From: UBA1494_A sp963973975
GTDB taxonomy: Bacteria; Bacteroidota; Bacteroidia; Flavobacteriales_E; Vicingaceae
Direction: 5' to 3'
Assembly: GCA_963973975.1 (NCBI GenBank)
Contig: CAXBCF010000050.1
Span: forward strand, 1 to 5,465
Length of the DNA: 5,465 bases
Position 1 is the stretch's first letter. Every line of letters starts with the position of its first letter. The notes under the pieces are model-generated. The model had not been told where the DNA came from. It did not search any database and saw only the letters and a program-made list of their open reading frames with translations. The position numbers and the translations under genes were made by a program. This document shows, piece after piece, positions 1 to 5,465 of this stretch.

Positions 1-429
1 GTAAAGAATGAAACGAGTTGGGAAGTTAGGTTTCATTTGCTCCCAAGTTGTATCATTTTCAATGATTGTCCCAAAATAGGCTTTTACAGGCTCCTGTGTC
101 TTTATGCTATCATAAGAACTGATAAGTAATTCCCAATTCAGGTTCTGGATAATCGCAGTATCTGGGTAACTGCTGTAGTTACTGTTCAGGAAGCAAAAAC
201 TTTCACTTTGGTCATCTGTGAAAAATGCCTTAACCGTTCTCTCAGCACGTGGTCCTACAGGAGATTCAGTCAACGTCATTATAGTGTCGGCCCTATTCTG
301 TAGGTTCAATACAATCACACACTCCATGTTTGATAAGTCTACCTTCTGTGCTTCTCTGTAAGAAGTGCAAGAATCAAAGAGACATATTAATGAAATTAAC
401 AGGAAATTTAATAGTAGTGTTTTCTTCAT
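1..429 (-). CDS. Putative lipoprotein of unknown function (5' part only, runs off the window)
   Basis: An ATG at 429 opens a frame that stays open to base 1, giving 143 residues with no stop, so the C-terminus lies outside the window. The protein begins MKKTLLLNFLLISLICLFDSC: a short basic start, a hydrophobic stretch (about residues 4-18), then a Cys at position 21. This looks like a lipoprotein signal peptide, though FDSC is a loose lipobox, with Phe at -3 and Asp at -2. The mature part is polar and beta-like, with no motif I recognise. Attachment to a cell-envelope membrane is inferred from the signal only. The start is chosen because it is the first ATG and is followed directly by the signal. 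The sequence just upstream (GGTAATTAGGT) is the end of a repeat element, so the translation leader is repeat-derived. It is a separate unit from the RNA repair operon and gives no hint of a shared function. Confidence 0.72.
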   Translation of the reverse strand, partial: MKKTLLLNFLLISLICLFDSCTSYREAQKVDLSNMECVIVLNLQNRADTIMTLTESPVGPRAERTVKAFFTDDQSESFCFLNSNYSSYPDTAIIQNLNWELLISSYDSIKTQEPVKAYFGTIIENDTTWEQMKPNFPTRFILY

Positions 430-433
430 ACCT

Positions 434-580
434 AATTACCGCCAACGTTTAGTAGCTGATGAAAAGTTGAGGATTTCGAAGTACCAAACTTTCGGTTAAG
501 GACAAAGTTTGATACGAGTCAAAACCCTTGATTTTATTACTAAATCGGTTGTTTTTTATATACAATGTTGTCTGCTGGCT
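434..580. repeat. Structured intergenic repeat element, long imperfect hairpin
   Basis: This non-coding stretch folds on itself. Three nested arms are visible: TTTAGTA (448-454) with TACTAAA (538-544); 463-476 with 522-535, imperfect; and GTAcCAAACTTT (481-492) with AAAGTTTGaTAC (504-515) around an 11-base loop. The left edge has CGCCAACG (440-447), the reverse complement of the GTTGGC motif found at the other repeats in the window, next to TAATTACC. The right edge carries TATATACAATGTTGT (557-571). It ends within a few bases of the lipoprotein start at 429. The layout recalls short palindromic intergenic repeats that I remember from Bacteroidota genomes, but that resemblance is from memory and not searched. 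No open frame in it looks coding. Confidence 0.55.
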
Positions 581-602
581 TTCTTTTCATTCGTTTCTTT
601 CA

Positions 603-668
603 GCGTTGGCTTACAGCTTTTTGCAACCACAGGAACGAGGATTGAAATGTGCTGTAAATTGCGTTGGC
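603..668. repeat. Short repeat element bounded by direct GCGTTGGC copies
   Basis: Two identical GCGTTGGC copies (603-610 and 661-668) bracket a 7-base inverted repeat, TTACAGC (611-617) and GCTGTAA (651-657). The first copy directly abuts its arm and the second follows its arm after ATT. The element begins only two bases after the Pnkp stop codon, so it is the immediate 3' flank of the RNA repair operon. The same 8-mer is found at 4650-4657 in front of Hen1. The loop between the arms is about 33 bases and no T-run follows, so this is not a convincing intrinsic terminator for the operon. Confidence 0.55.
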
Positions 669-670
669 TT

Positions 671-3244
671 TTATAATCTTGGGTCAACATCTTCACTTTC
701 CAATGCTAATACTCCAAAAACACTTTCGTGTATTCTTCTTAGAGGTTCTTTTCTTACAAACCTTTCCAATCCTTCTACTCCCAATGCAAACTCTCTCAAC
801 GCTAAAGAACGCTTTCTTGACAGTCCTCTGTTTTTTAGTCGTTGCATATTTTCTGGTAAATCATATTCAGGGCCATAAATTATTCTTAGATATTCACTTC
901 CTCTGCATTTGACGGCTGGTTGTAATAATCCTTCCTTACCATATGAAATAAAATCAAGGGACTTGACGACCATTCCTTCTCCGCCTTTGTCTGTCATTTT
1001 TGTCCACCAATCAACAGCTTTCTGTACACTCTCTTTGTCATTCGTCTCAACAACCTTGTAAGGTGTAATTCTAAATATGTTTTCATCTGCAAGGCAAACT
1101 TCTTTGATGTTTTCCATATGCCAGTAATGGTCTTTATCAACGTGCACAGCTCCTTCTGTTGCAAGAATATGAAATGGTGCTAATTTGTAATCTTCCACAG
1201 AATTAACATCCCAACAATAATTTCTATAAGCATCAATGAACTTAGAAACCGCTTTTTTCTTGTAGCTAAATTTATCTAAAAGGGTTTCGATATCTGAAAT
1301 TCCTCTGTCTTTTGTCCTATGAAGTATTTGCTCAACCGCTGATAAAGAGTTTTTGGCGGAAGCACCAACGGAAGCATATTGGTCTTGTAATAACGACTGA
1401 GCTTTTGCAGACCAAGGCATTAATTCTGCATCTAAACAAACCCAATCAGTTTGGAATTTATCCCAAAATCCAGATTTGGTTAATGCTTTTTGAACTCTAT
1501 CGAGAAATTCTTTTTCTATAGTACTATCATTAAAAAAGTTACGTCCCGTTCTTGTGTAGCAAATTCCAATTCCCTCATTTTCAATTCCGAAACGATTTAA
1601 AACAGTCTCTTCATTTTTACAAACCACTAAAATGGCACGTGAACCCATATGCTTTTCTTCACAAACTATTTTTTCAATTCCTCTTTTCCTGTAATAATTG
1701 ATAGCTGGTTCAGGGTGTTCTAAATAGTTCGGCAATTCACTTGTGGCACACGGTGACATTGTGGGTGGTAAATAAATGAGCCATTTAGGATTGATGGCAA
1801 AACGACTCATTACATCTAATGCTGCAATAGAGTTTTCTTCTCTGATGGTCAAATTATTTCGAAGACGTGTTTGCACAATACGTTTCCCTATAACGTCATC
1901 AATGTTCAATAAATCATCATATTCTTGTTGATGACTTAGGTTAGAATCTACTTCTAACTCCAATGGTTTTATAGGTTCTGAATAAACTTTAGCAGCTTTA
2001 ACCGAAATTAATTCTTCTTCGGGATAGCGTAAGGCTGTAAGTTCTCCACCGAATACGCAACCTGTGTCAATATCAATAGTTTTATTAAGCCATTCTGCTT
2101 TAGGTACAGGTGTATGCCCATATATAACCTTGGCTTTACCTCTATATTCAGAAGCCCAATTGTATCTTACAGGCAAACCGAATTCATCAATTTCTCCTGT
2201 AGTTTCTCCATATAAACAAAACGACCTAACTGCACCAGAACCTCTACCTTGCATTTCTTCTTTTATACCTGCGTGTGCAACAGCCAACTTTCCATCATCT
2301 AATATGTAGTGACTTATTAGGCCATATAAAAACTCTTTAACATCTGCTATAAATTCAGGCGTTTCGTTTTCTAATTGCTCCATTGTCTCAGCCAAACCGT
2401 GTTTCAACTGAACATTCTTACCATTTAATTTCTTTTCAAGCTTCAAATCGTGATTTCCAGGAATGCAAAGTGCCGAACCACTTCTGACCATACTCATCAC
2501 TAATTTTAGAACGGCTGGCGAATTAGGCCCTCTGTCTACTAAGTCACCTAAAAATATCACTTGTCTATTTTCAGGATGTTTTATTTCTAATCCGTAATTC
2601 TTTCCATCATTATCAACTGAATTAATGTTATAGCCAAGTTTTTCTATGAGGGAAATTGTTTCATCATAGCAACCGTGTATGTCTCCAATGATGTCAAAAG
2701 GTCCTTGAAGTTCTTTTTTATCGTTATAAAGCTTTTCTCTAACGATTCCAGTTACTGAATCTACTTCTTCTTCACTTTTTAAAACGTATATTTTTCTAAA
2801 GCCCTCTTTTTTAAGTCCTTTTATCGACCTCTTGAGTTGCTGTTTTTGTTGTCTAATAACGTGATTTCCAAAGTTTCTATCTTCTCGATTTTCATTTCTA
2901 TCTTCACATACTCTTTCAGGTAAATCTAAAACAATGGCAACTGGTAAAGTGTGATACTGTCTTGCAAGATTAATTAGACCTTTTCGGGATTCGGTTTGTA
3001 CATTAGTAGCATCAACTGCGGTTAAATGTCCGTTTTTTAGTCTTTTGCCAATGATAAAGTTCAATACATCAAAGGCATCATTTGTTGCACTTTGACTGTT
3101 CTCGTCATTCGATACAATTCCTCTACACACGTCAGAAGAAACAATTTCGTGTTTGCCAAAATGCTTTTTGGCAAATGTGCTTTTTCCTGAACCAGAAGCA
3201 CCAATAAGTAATACTAATGATAGTTCGGGTACTTTAATTTCCAT
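671..3244 (-). CDS. pnkp: Polynucleotide kinase-phosphatase-ligase Pnkp (RNA repair)
   Basis: This trifunctional RNA end-healing and sealing enzyme has 857 residues, close to the roughly 870 of the Clostridium thermocellum enzyme. The N-terminal 5'-OH kinase (about 1-180) has a P-loop GASGSGKST at 15-23 (K21, S22), D38 and R41 in SSDVCR, and R116/R120. The metallophosphoesterase (about 182-420), which removes 2',3'-phosphates, has GDIHG (D188, H190), GDLVDRG (D234, R238), GNHD (N264, H265), H324, GHTP (H377) and D393. The C-terminal adenylyltransferase/ligase has EKHMGSR with the nucleotidyl Lys at 531, LDAELMPW (605-611), EGMVVK (756-761) and QPAVKCRG (775-782), and ends in the family-typical VDPRL. 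The ATG at 3244 overlaps the Hen1 stop by 11 bases. A TTG two codons upstream is possible but less likely. Cytoplasmic. It acts with Hen1, which in studied relatives is needed for ligase activity. No frameshift or lost catalytic residue is seen. Confidence 0.97.
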   Translation of the reverse strand: MEIKVPELSLVLLIGASGSGKSTFAKKHFGKHEIVSSDVCRGIVSNDENSQSATNDAFDVLNFIIGKRLKNGHLTAVDATNVQTESRKGLINLARQYHTLPVAIVLDLPERVCEDRNENREDRNFGNHVIRQQKQQLKRSIKGLKKEGFRKIYVLKSEEEVDSVTGIVREKLYNDKKELQGPFDIIGDIHGCYDETISLIEKLGYNINSVDNDGKNYGLEIKHPENRQVIFLGDLVDRGPNSPAVLKLVMSMVRSGSALCIPGNHDLKLEKKLNGKNVQLKHGLAETMEQLENETPEFIADVKEFLYGLISHYILDDGKLAVAHAGIKEEMQGRGSGAVRSFCLYGETTGEIDEFGLPVRYNWASEYRGKAKVIYGHTPVPKAEWLNKTIDIDTGCVFGGELTALRYPEEELISVKAAKVYSEPIKPLELEVDSNLSHQQEYDDLLNIDDVIGKRIVQTRLRNNLTIREENSIAALDVMSRFAINPKWLIYLPPTMSPCATSELPNYLEHPEPAINYYRKRGIEKIVCEEKHMGSRAILVVCKNEETVLNRFGIENEGIGICYTRTGRNFFNDSTIEKEFLDRVQKALTKSGFWDKFQTDWVCLDAELMPWSAKAQSLLQDQYASVGASAKNSLSAVEQILHRTKDRGISDIETLLDKFSYKKKAVSKFIDAYRNYCWDVNSVEDYKLAPFHILATEGAVHVDKDHYWHMENIKEVCLADENIFRITPYKVVETNDKESVQKAVDWWTKMTDKGGEGMVVKSLDFISYGKEGLLQPAVKCRGSEYLRIIYGPEYDLPENMQRLKNRGLSRKRSLALREFALGVEGLERFVRKEPLRRIHESVFGVLALESEDVDPRL

Positions 3245-4631
3245 ATTCAAAAATTGCCATTTGTGAAGGTGCTCCTACTTTTTCGTCTTCCTCGCCAATA
3301 GGTAAGAATTTCACATTATAATTATTAGTTTCTGCTACTTTTTTCGCCCAAGTTTCAAATTCTGTCCTTGACCATTCAAATCTATGGTCAGTATGTCGCA
3401 TTTTATCAGCTTCCATATTTTCAAAAAGCACGTTGTATTCACCGTTTGGTGTTGTTAAAACAACTGTTTTGGGCTTGGCACATTCAAAAACAACTCTTTC
3501 AAAAGATTTTAGTCTGTTCTCGTCAAGGTGTTCAATTACCTCTACAATTGCTGCTGCATCAAATCCCTCTAATCGTTTATCTTTATAGGTCAATGCACCT
3601 TGAAACAGATTGATTCGTTCTTTTTGTCTTGGTGCCATTTCGTCCCAATGTAATCTGTCTTTACATTTCGTTAATTCTTGGTAAGAAACATCCATTCCAG
3701 TTATATTACTAAATTGTTTTTCCTTTAATAACATTCGAATGAGTTTTCCCTCGCCACAGCCTAAATCAAGAACGCTATTAGCACCTGATTCTTTTAGTTT
3801 GCTCAAAACCAATGACAATCTTTGCTGATGTAAAGTCTCCTTTTTCTTTACTTCCTCTGAATATGTTTCGTCCTGTAATTCTTTTGATTGGTCATCATCA
3901 TTCAATTGCTCCAATGCCTGTCTTGAAAGAGAAGTAAGATTAAAAAGATAGCGTCTTGAAATTTGTTCTTTTTCGGGATGGTCAGATAACCAACCCTTTC
4001 CTTTTTCTAATAGTTTTTCAATCTCATTCTGACTTACATAATAATGTTTGTCATTATCCAAGGCAGGAATCATTACGTATAAATGAGACAACAATTCTTG
4101 AAGAGTAGTGGTATGATTTAATTTTAATGTAAAGTATTTACTGTCTCCCCAATTCACGAATTTGTCGTCCAAAATATGTCTTTCTAATTCCACTTCATAA
4201 CCAAGAGGTTCAAACATTTTTCGAATGAGAATTTCTCCGCCTTTTGGGGCAGGTAATACTGAAATTGTAACTTCAAATGGCATTTTAACATCTACCAATT
4301 CGGGTTTTTTACTACACTTACCATTCATTGCGGTTGAAAACGCTTTAGCAATGGCAACACTCATAAATGAAGAAGCTACATAAGGCCTGTCATTCACATA
4401 TTGTCCAAGAGAAAAGCCTTTTCCAGATAAGTTTCTGCCACCTCTCACCATATCAATTGGGTCAATATCCAGTAGTAAAGAAGCGGTAGTTCTTTCATCT
4501 GAGTTTTCAGGATAAAATATATGTGCTTTCCCAATGGACAAATCAATGGATTGTAATTTGTCGGGATGTTTATGCAGCAAATACCCTAAGTCAGTTGCTG
4601 GTTTATGTGTCGTAGTTATGTTTAGTAACAT
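3234..4631 (-). CDS. hen1: Bacterial Hen1, RNA 3'-terminal 2'-O-methyltransferase
   Basis: This protein methylates the 2'-OH of the 3'-terminal nucleotide of cut RNA before Pnkp seals it, marking the repaired junction. It has 465 residues, matching the usual bacterial Hen1. The N-terminal half (about 1-245) is the bacteria-specific Hen1-N region, which in characterised pairs binds and activates the Pnkp ligase. It contains HIFYPE (37-42), DIDPIDMVRG (55-64) and SLGQYVNDRPYVAS (74-87). A charged linker (about 243-270) leads to the SAM-dependent methyltransferase: LDLGCGEG (288-295, SAM binding), VEVIEHL (363-369) with the Hen1-type metal ligands E364, E367 and H368, TTPNGEYN (393-400), and RHTDHRFEW (412-420), which should supply the fourth metal-binding His. 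The ATG at 4631 gives the complete N-terminal domain. The first gene of a two-gene operon, it overlaps pnkp by 11 bases in another frame, implying coupled translation. No damaged motif is seen. Confidence 0.97.
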   Translation of the reverse strand: MLLNITTTHKPATDLGYLLHKHPDKLQSIDLSIGKAHIFYPENSDERTTASLLLDIDPIDMVRGGRNLSGKGFSLGQYVNDRPYVASSFMSVAIAKAFSTAMNGKCSKKPELVDVKMPFEVTISVLPAPKGGEILIRKMFEPLGYEVELERHILDDKFVNWGDSKYFTLKLNHTTTLQELLSHLYVMIPALDNDKHYYVSQNEIEKLLEKGKGWLSDHPEKEQISRRYLFNLTSLSRQALEQLNDDDQSKELQDETYSEEVKKKETLHQQRLSLVLSKLKESGANSVLDLGCGEGKLIRMLLKEKQFSNITGMDVSYQELTKCKDRLHWDEMAPRQKERINLFQGALTYKDKRLEGFDAAAIVEVIEHLDENRLKSFERVVFECAKPKTVVLTTPNGEYNVLFENMEADKMRHTDHRFEWSRTEFETWAKKVAETNNYNVKFLPIGEEDEKVGAPSQMAIFEYGN

Positions 4632-4649
4632 TTATTCATTTTATTTTTA
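4632..4649 (-). promoter_or_regulatory. A-rich translation leader of hen1
   Basis: The 18 bases between the GCGTTGGC repeat and the hen1 ATG are nearly all A and T (TAAAAATAAAATGAATAA on the coding strand), with no Shine-Dalgarno sequence. This is normal for Bacteroidota, where A-rich leaders drive initiation. A second ATG at 4639 opens a five-codon frame (ATG AAT AAA TGT TAC, then TAA) that overlaps the hen1 start out of frame. I could not find a convincing TAnnTTTG -7 box here, so the promoter probably lies further upstream, in or beyond the repeat element. Confidence 0.35.
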
Positions 4650-4657
4650 GCGTTGGC
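4650..4657 (+). repeat. GCGTTGGC direct repeat at the upstream edge of hen1-pnkp
   Basis: This exact 8-mer also occurs at 603-610 and 661-668, in the same orientation, on the other side of the operon. With the preceding A, the copies at 602 and 4649 match over nine bases. Shorter GTTGGC cores lie at 4700-4705 and 4772-4777. The copies at 661 and 4650 therefore bracket the two-gene operon, 2 bases after its stop and 18 bases before its start. Confidence 0.5.
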
Positions 4658-4694
4658 AAAAAAAGCAATGTGTGCGATAGCACTTTTTGCTTTT
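4658..4694 (-). terminator. Terminator-like hairpin with T-run between the lipoprotein gene and hen1
   Basis: On the minus strand the sequence reads AAAAGCAA, AAA, GTGC, loop TATC, GCAC, ACA, TTGCTTTT, with the last T's continuing to a run of seven. The 8-base outer and 4-base inner stems pair perfectly around a 3x3 internal mismatch. This is the shape of an intrinsic terminator for the upstream lipoprotein gene. It ends 26 bases before the hen1 ATG, so it could instead act as a leader hairpin or attenuator for hen1. The GC content of the stem is modest, so its strength is uncertain. Confidence 0.45.
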
Positions 4695-4781
4695 GTGCGG
4701 TTGGCTGTTTTAGCTTGCAGAGAACAGTTTGGCTATGGTGCTTGTCCCGCAGGGCATCCACTATACCCGTTGTTGGCGCAC
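4695..4781. repeat. Structured repeat element, branched fold with two hairpins
   Basis: An outer pair GTGCG (4695-4699) and CGCAC (4777-4781) encloses two hairpins. One is CTGTT (4705-4709) with AACAG (4723-4727). The other is stronger: TATGGTG (4734-4740) with CACTATA (4759-4765), including one G-T pair, continuing through a 2x2 internal loop to TG-t-CCC (4743-4748), a GCA loop and GGGCA (4752-4756). GTTGGC cores sit just inside both ends (4700-4705, 4772-4777). The element covers the last codons and stop of the lipoprotein gene. I cannot say whether it works as folded DNA, as RNA, or is only a dispersed repeat. Confidence 0.5.
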
Positions 4782-5408
4782 GTTTTTTATTTCTTTTTCT
4801 TCAGTTTCTGCGTCTCTGGAAATTTCATTTTTTATCTCAAACACTCTGAAATGGTCTAAACAAAAGTCTAGGTCGTTAAAGTCTTCAGTTGTTGTACCCT
4901 GACAATGTGTGTTGAAACCGCCAATTTCTAAATATCCGTCATTATCTATATCACCGAAAAGCTCTTTTGTTAATGGCTCGGTCTGTCCAACGAGTTCAAC
5001 CTTCTGTCCGGTCCGTTTTAGTATGTAATAGTAGTTCGGTTCTGGTCGATTGTTAGCGGTTATCAAATAGTATGAAGTAGAATCTGCTATAAAGACATAA
5101 TCAGGGGTTAGTTCAAAGTTTTGTCCTTCTAGCTCAAGAGTTTTTGATTCAATTGTTACTTGGCTACTGTCTTTTAACTTCACTTCAAAACGTTGATAGA
5201 GTCCAAGGTCATAAGGGTCAGTCAAATTGGAAAAAATGAATTTCAAGTCACCAATTGAATACTCAATCGAAGGTGGTGTTTGTTCCTTTGGTGGTTCAAC
5301 TTCCTTAATTGCTTTGTCAATTTTGTCCCAAGTTTCTTTGTGGGGCTTTTGTTGTTGTCCGCAATTGGTAAGAGTAAGTAGAAATAGTATTTGTAGTAGT
5401 CTCTTCAT
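4761..5408 (-). CDS. Putative lipoprotein with DxDxDG loop, function unknown
   Basis: This protein of 215 residues begins MKRLLQILFLLTLTNC: two basic residues, a hydrophobic run and a plausible lipobox LTNC with the lipidated Cys at 16. An upstream in-frame ATG at 5456 would add 16 residues and bury this signal, so 5408 is preferred. After a Pro/Glu/Lys-rich linker (about 20-48) comes a beta-rich region, then FGDIDNDGYLEIGGF at 151-165. This is a DxDxDG loop of the type seen in EF-hand-like and FG-GAP/VCBS-like calcium sites, with E161 as the likely further ligand. I do not recognise the family. Envelope attachment is inferred from the signal. The tail is highly charged (SRDAETEEKEIKN), and the last codons (VRQQRV and stop) lie in the downstream repeat element, so the natural C-terminus may have been altered. 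It is separated from hen1 by a terminator-like hairpin and probably forms its own transcription unit. Confidence 0.82.
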   Translation of the reverse strand: MKRLLQILFLLTLTNCGQQQKPHKETWDKIDKAIKEVEPPKEQTPPSIEYSIGDLKFIFSNLTDPYDLGLYQRFEVKLKDSSQVTIESKTLELEGQNFELTPDYVFIADSTSYYLITANNRPEPNYYYILKRTGQKVELVGQTEPLTKELFGDIDNDGYLEIGGFNTHCQGTTTEDFNDLDFCLDHFRVFEIKNEISRDAETEEKEIKNVRQQRV

Positions 5409-5465
5409 TTTAATTCTGACTAACGGTAAAATTACAAAACCATAATTTACTGTCATTCAATGTTT

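Noticed and set aside
603..668. Intrinsic terminator for hen1-pnkp from the TTACAGC/GCTGTAA repeat
   Set aside because: The loop is about 33 bases and no T-run follows, so the evidence is too weak.
434..668. CRISPR array or tRNA gene in the intergenic region
   Set aside because: There are no regularly spaced repeats with unique spacers. The hairpins lack a tRNA cloverleaf, T-loop or CCA end.
528..912. Plus-strand open frames over the pnkp 3' end and the intergenic repeat
   Set aside because: They run antisense to the conserved Pnkp C-terminus and into a palindromic element, with no recognisable protein features.
1312..3613. Short plus-strand open frames inside pnkp and hen1
   Set aside because: They lie opposite strongly conserved coding sequence and show no domain or start signal of their own.
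434..4781. Integron attC sites
   Set aside because: The GTTGGC repeats with inverted arms recall attC sites, but the cores (GTTGGCG, GCGCCAAC) do not fit GTTRRRY / RYYYAAC and no integrase is present. I call them structured repeats only.
4653..4859. Plus-strand 68-codon frame across the repeat element
   Set aside because: It covers the hairpins and the antisense of the lipoprotein 3' end. Its composition reflects the repeat and it starts inside the GCGTTGGC motif.
5406..5456. Longer start for the right-hand lipoprotein (ATG at 5456)
   Set aside because: It would place 16 residues before a clear signal peptide and lipobox. The internal ATG at 5408 fits a lipoprotein better.
5409..5465. Possible sigma-type promoter (TAATTTTA with an upstream TTG) before the right-hand lipoprotein
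   Set aside because: The -7 box lacks the final G of TAnnTTTG and the spacing to the TTG is about 23 bases, too long to call.

Overview
The window looks like part of a Bacteroidota chromosome. It is AT-rich, has tight minus-strand gene clusters, small type II (lipoprotein) signal peptides, A-rich leaders without clear Shine-Dalgarno sequences, and structured intergenic repeats carrying a GTTGGC motif. The order or genus cannot be set from the sequence alone. All four supported genes are on the minus strand, so the window is read from right to left.

Layout in the direction of transcription. (1) 5408-4761 encodes a 215-residue putative lipoprotein of unknown function with a DxDxDG loop. (2) 4781-4650 is a structured intergenic element with several hairpins and a terminator-like stem with a T7 run, ending only 26 bases before the next start codon. 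(3) 4631-3234 encodes Hen1 and 3244-671 encodes Pnkp. They overlap by 11 bases and together form the bacterial Pnkp-Hen1 RNA repair and marking system. (4) 668-434 holds two adjoining structured repeat elements and no gene. (5) 429-1 is the 5' part (143 codons) of a second, unrelated putative lipoprotein that runs off the window.

The centre of interest is the Hen1-Pnkp operon. Known biology of the family: Pnkp heals broken RNA ends (5' kinase, 2',3' phosphatase) and carries a ligase domain that needs Hen1 to work. Hen1 puts a 2'-O-methyl group on the 3' end before sealing, so the repaired RNA (typically tRNA cut by a ribotoxin) resists a second cut at the same place. Every catalytic motif I looked for is present in both proteins, and their lengths match the characterised Clostridium thermocellum pair, so the system appears complete.

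The less familiar part is the setting. The operon sits tightly between two direct copies of GCGTTGGC (661-668 and 4650-4657), each at the edge of a structured repeat, and the neighbours on both sides are single lipoprotein genes bounded by related repeats. This looks like a modular, cassette-like accessory array, although the repeats do not fit the canonical integron attC consensus. No ribotoxin, recombinase, transposase, tRNA, rRNA or CRISPR array is visible in the window.
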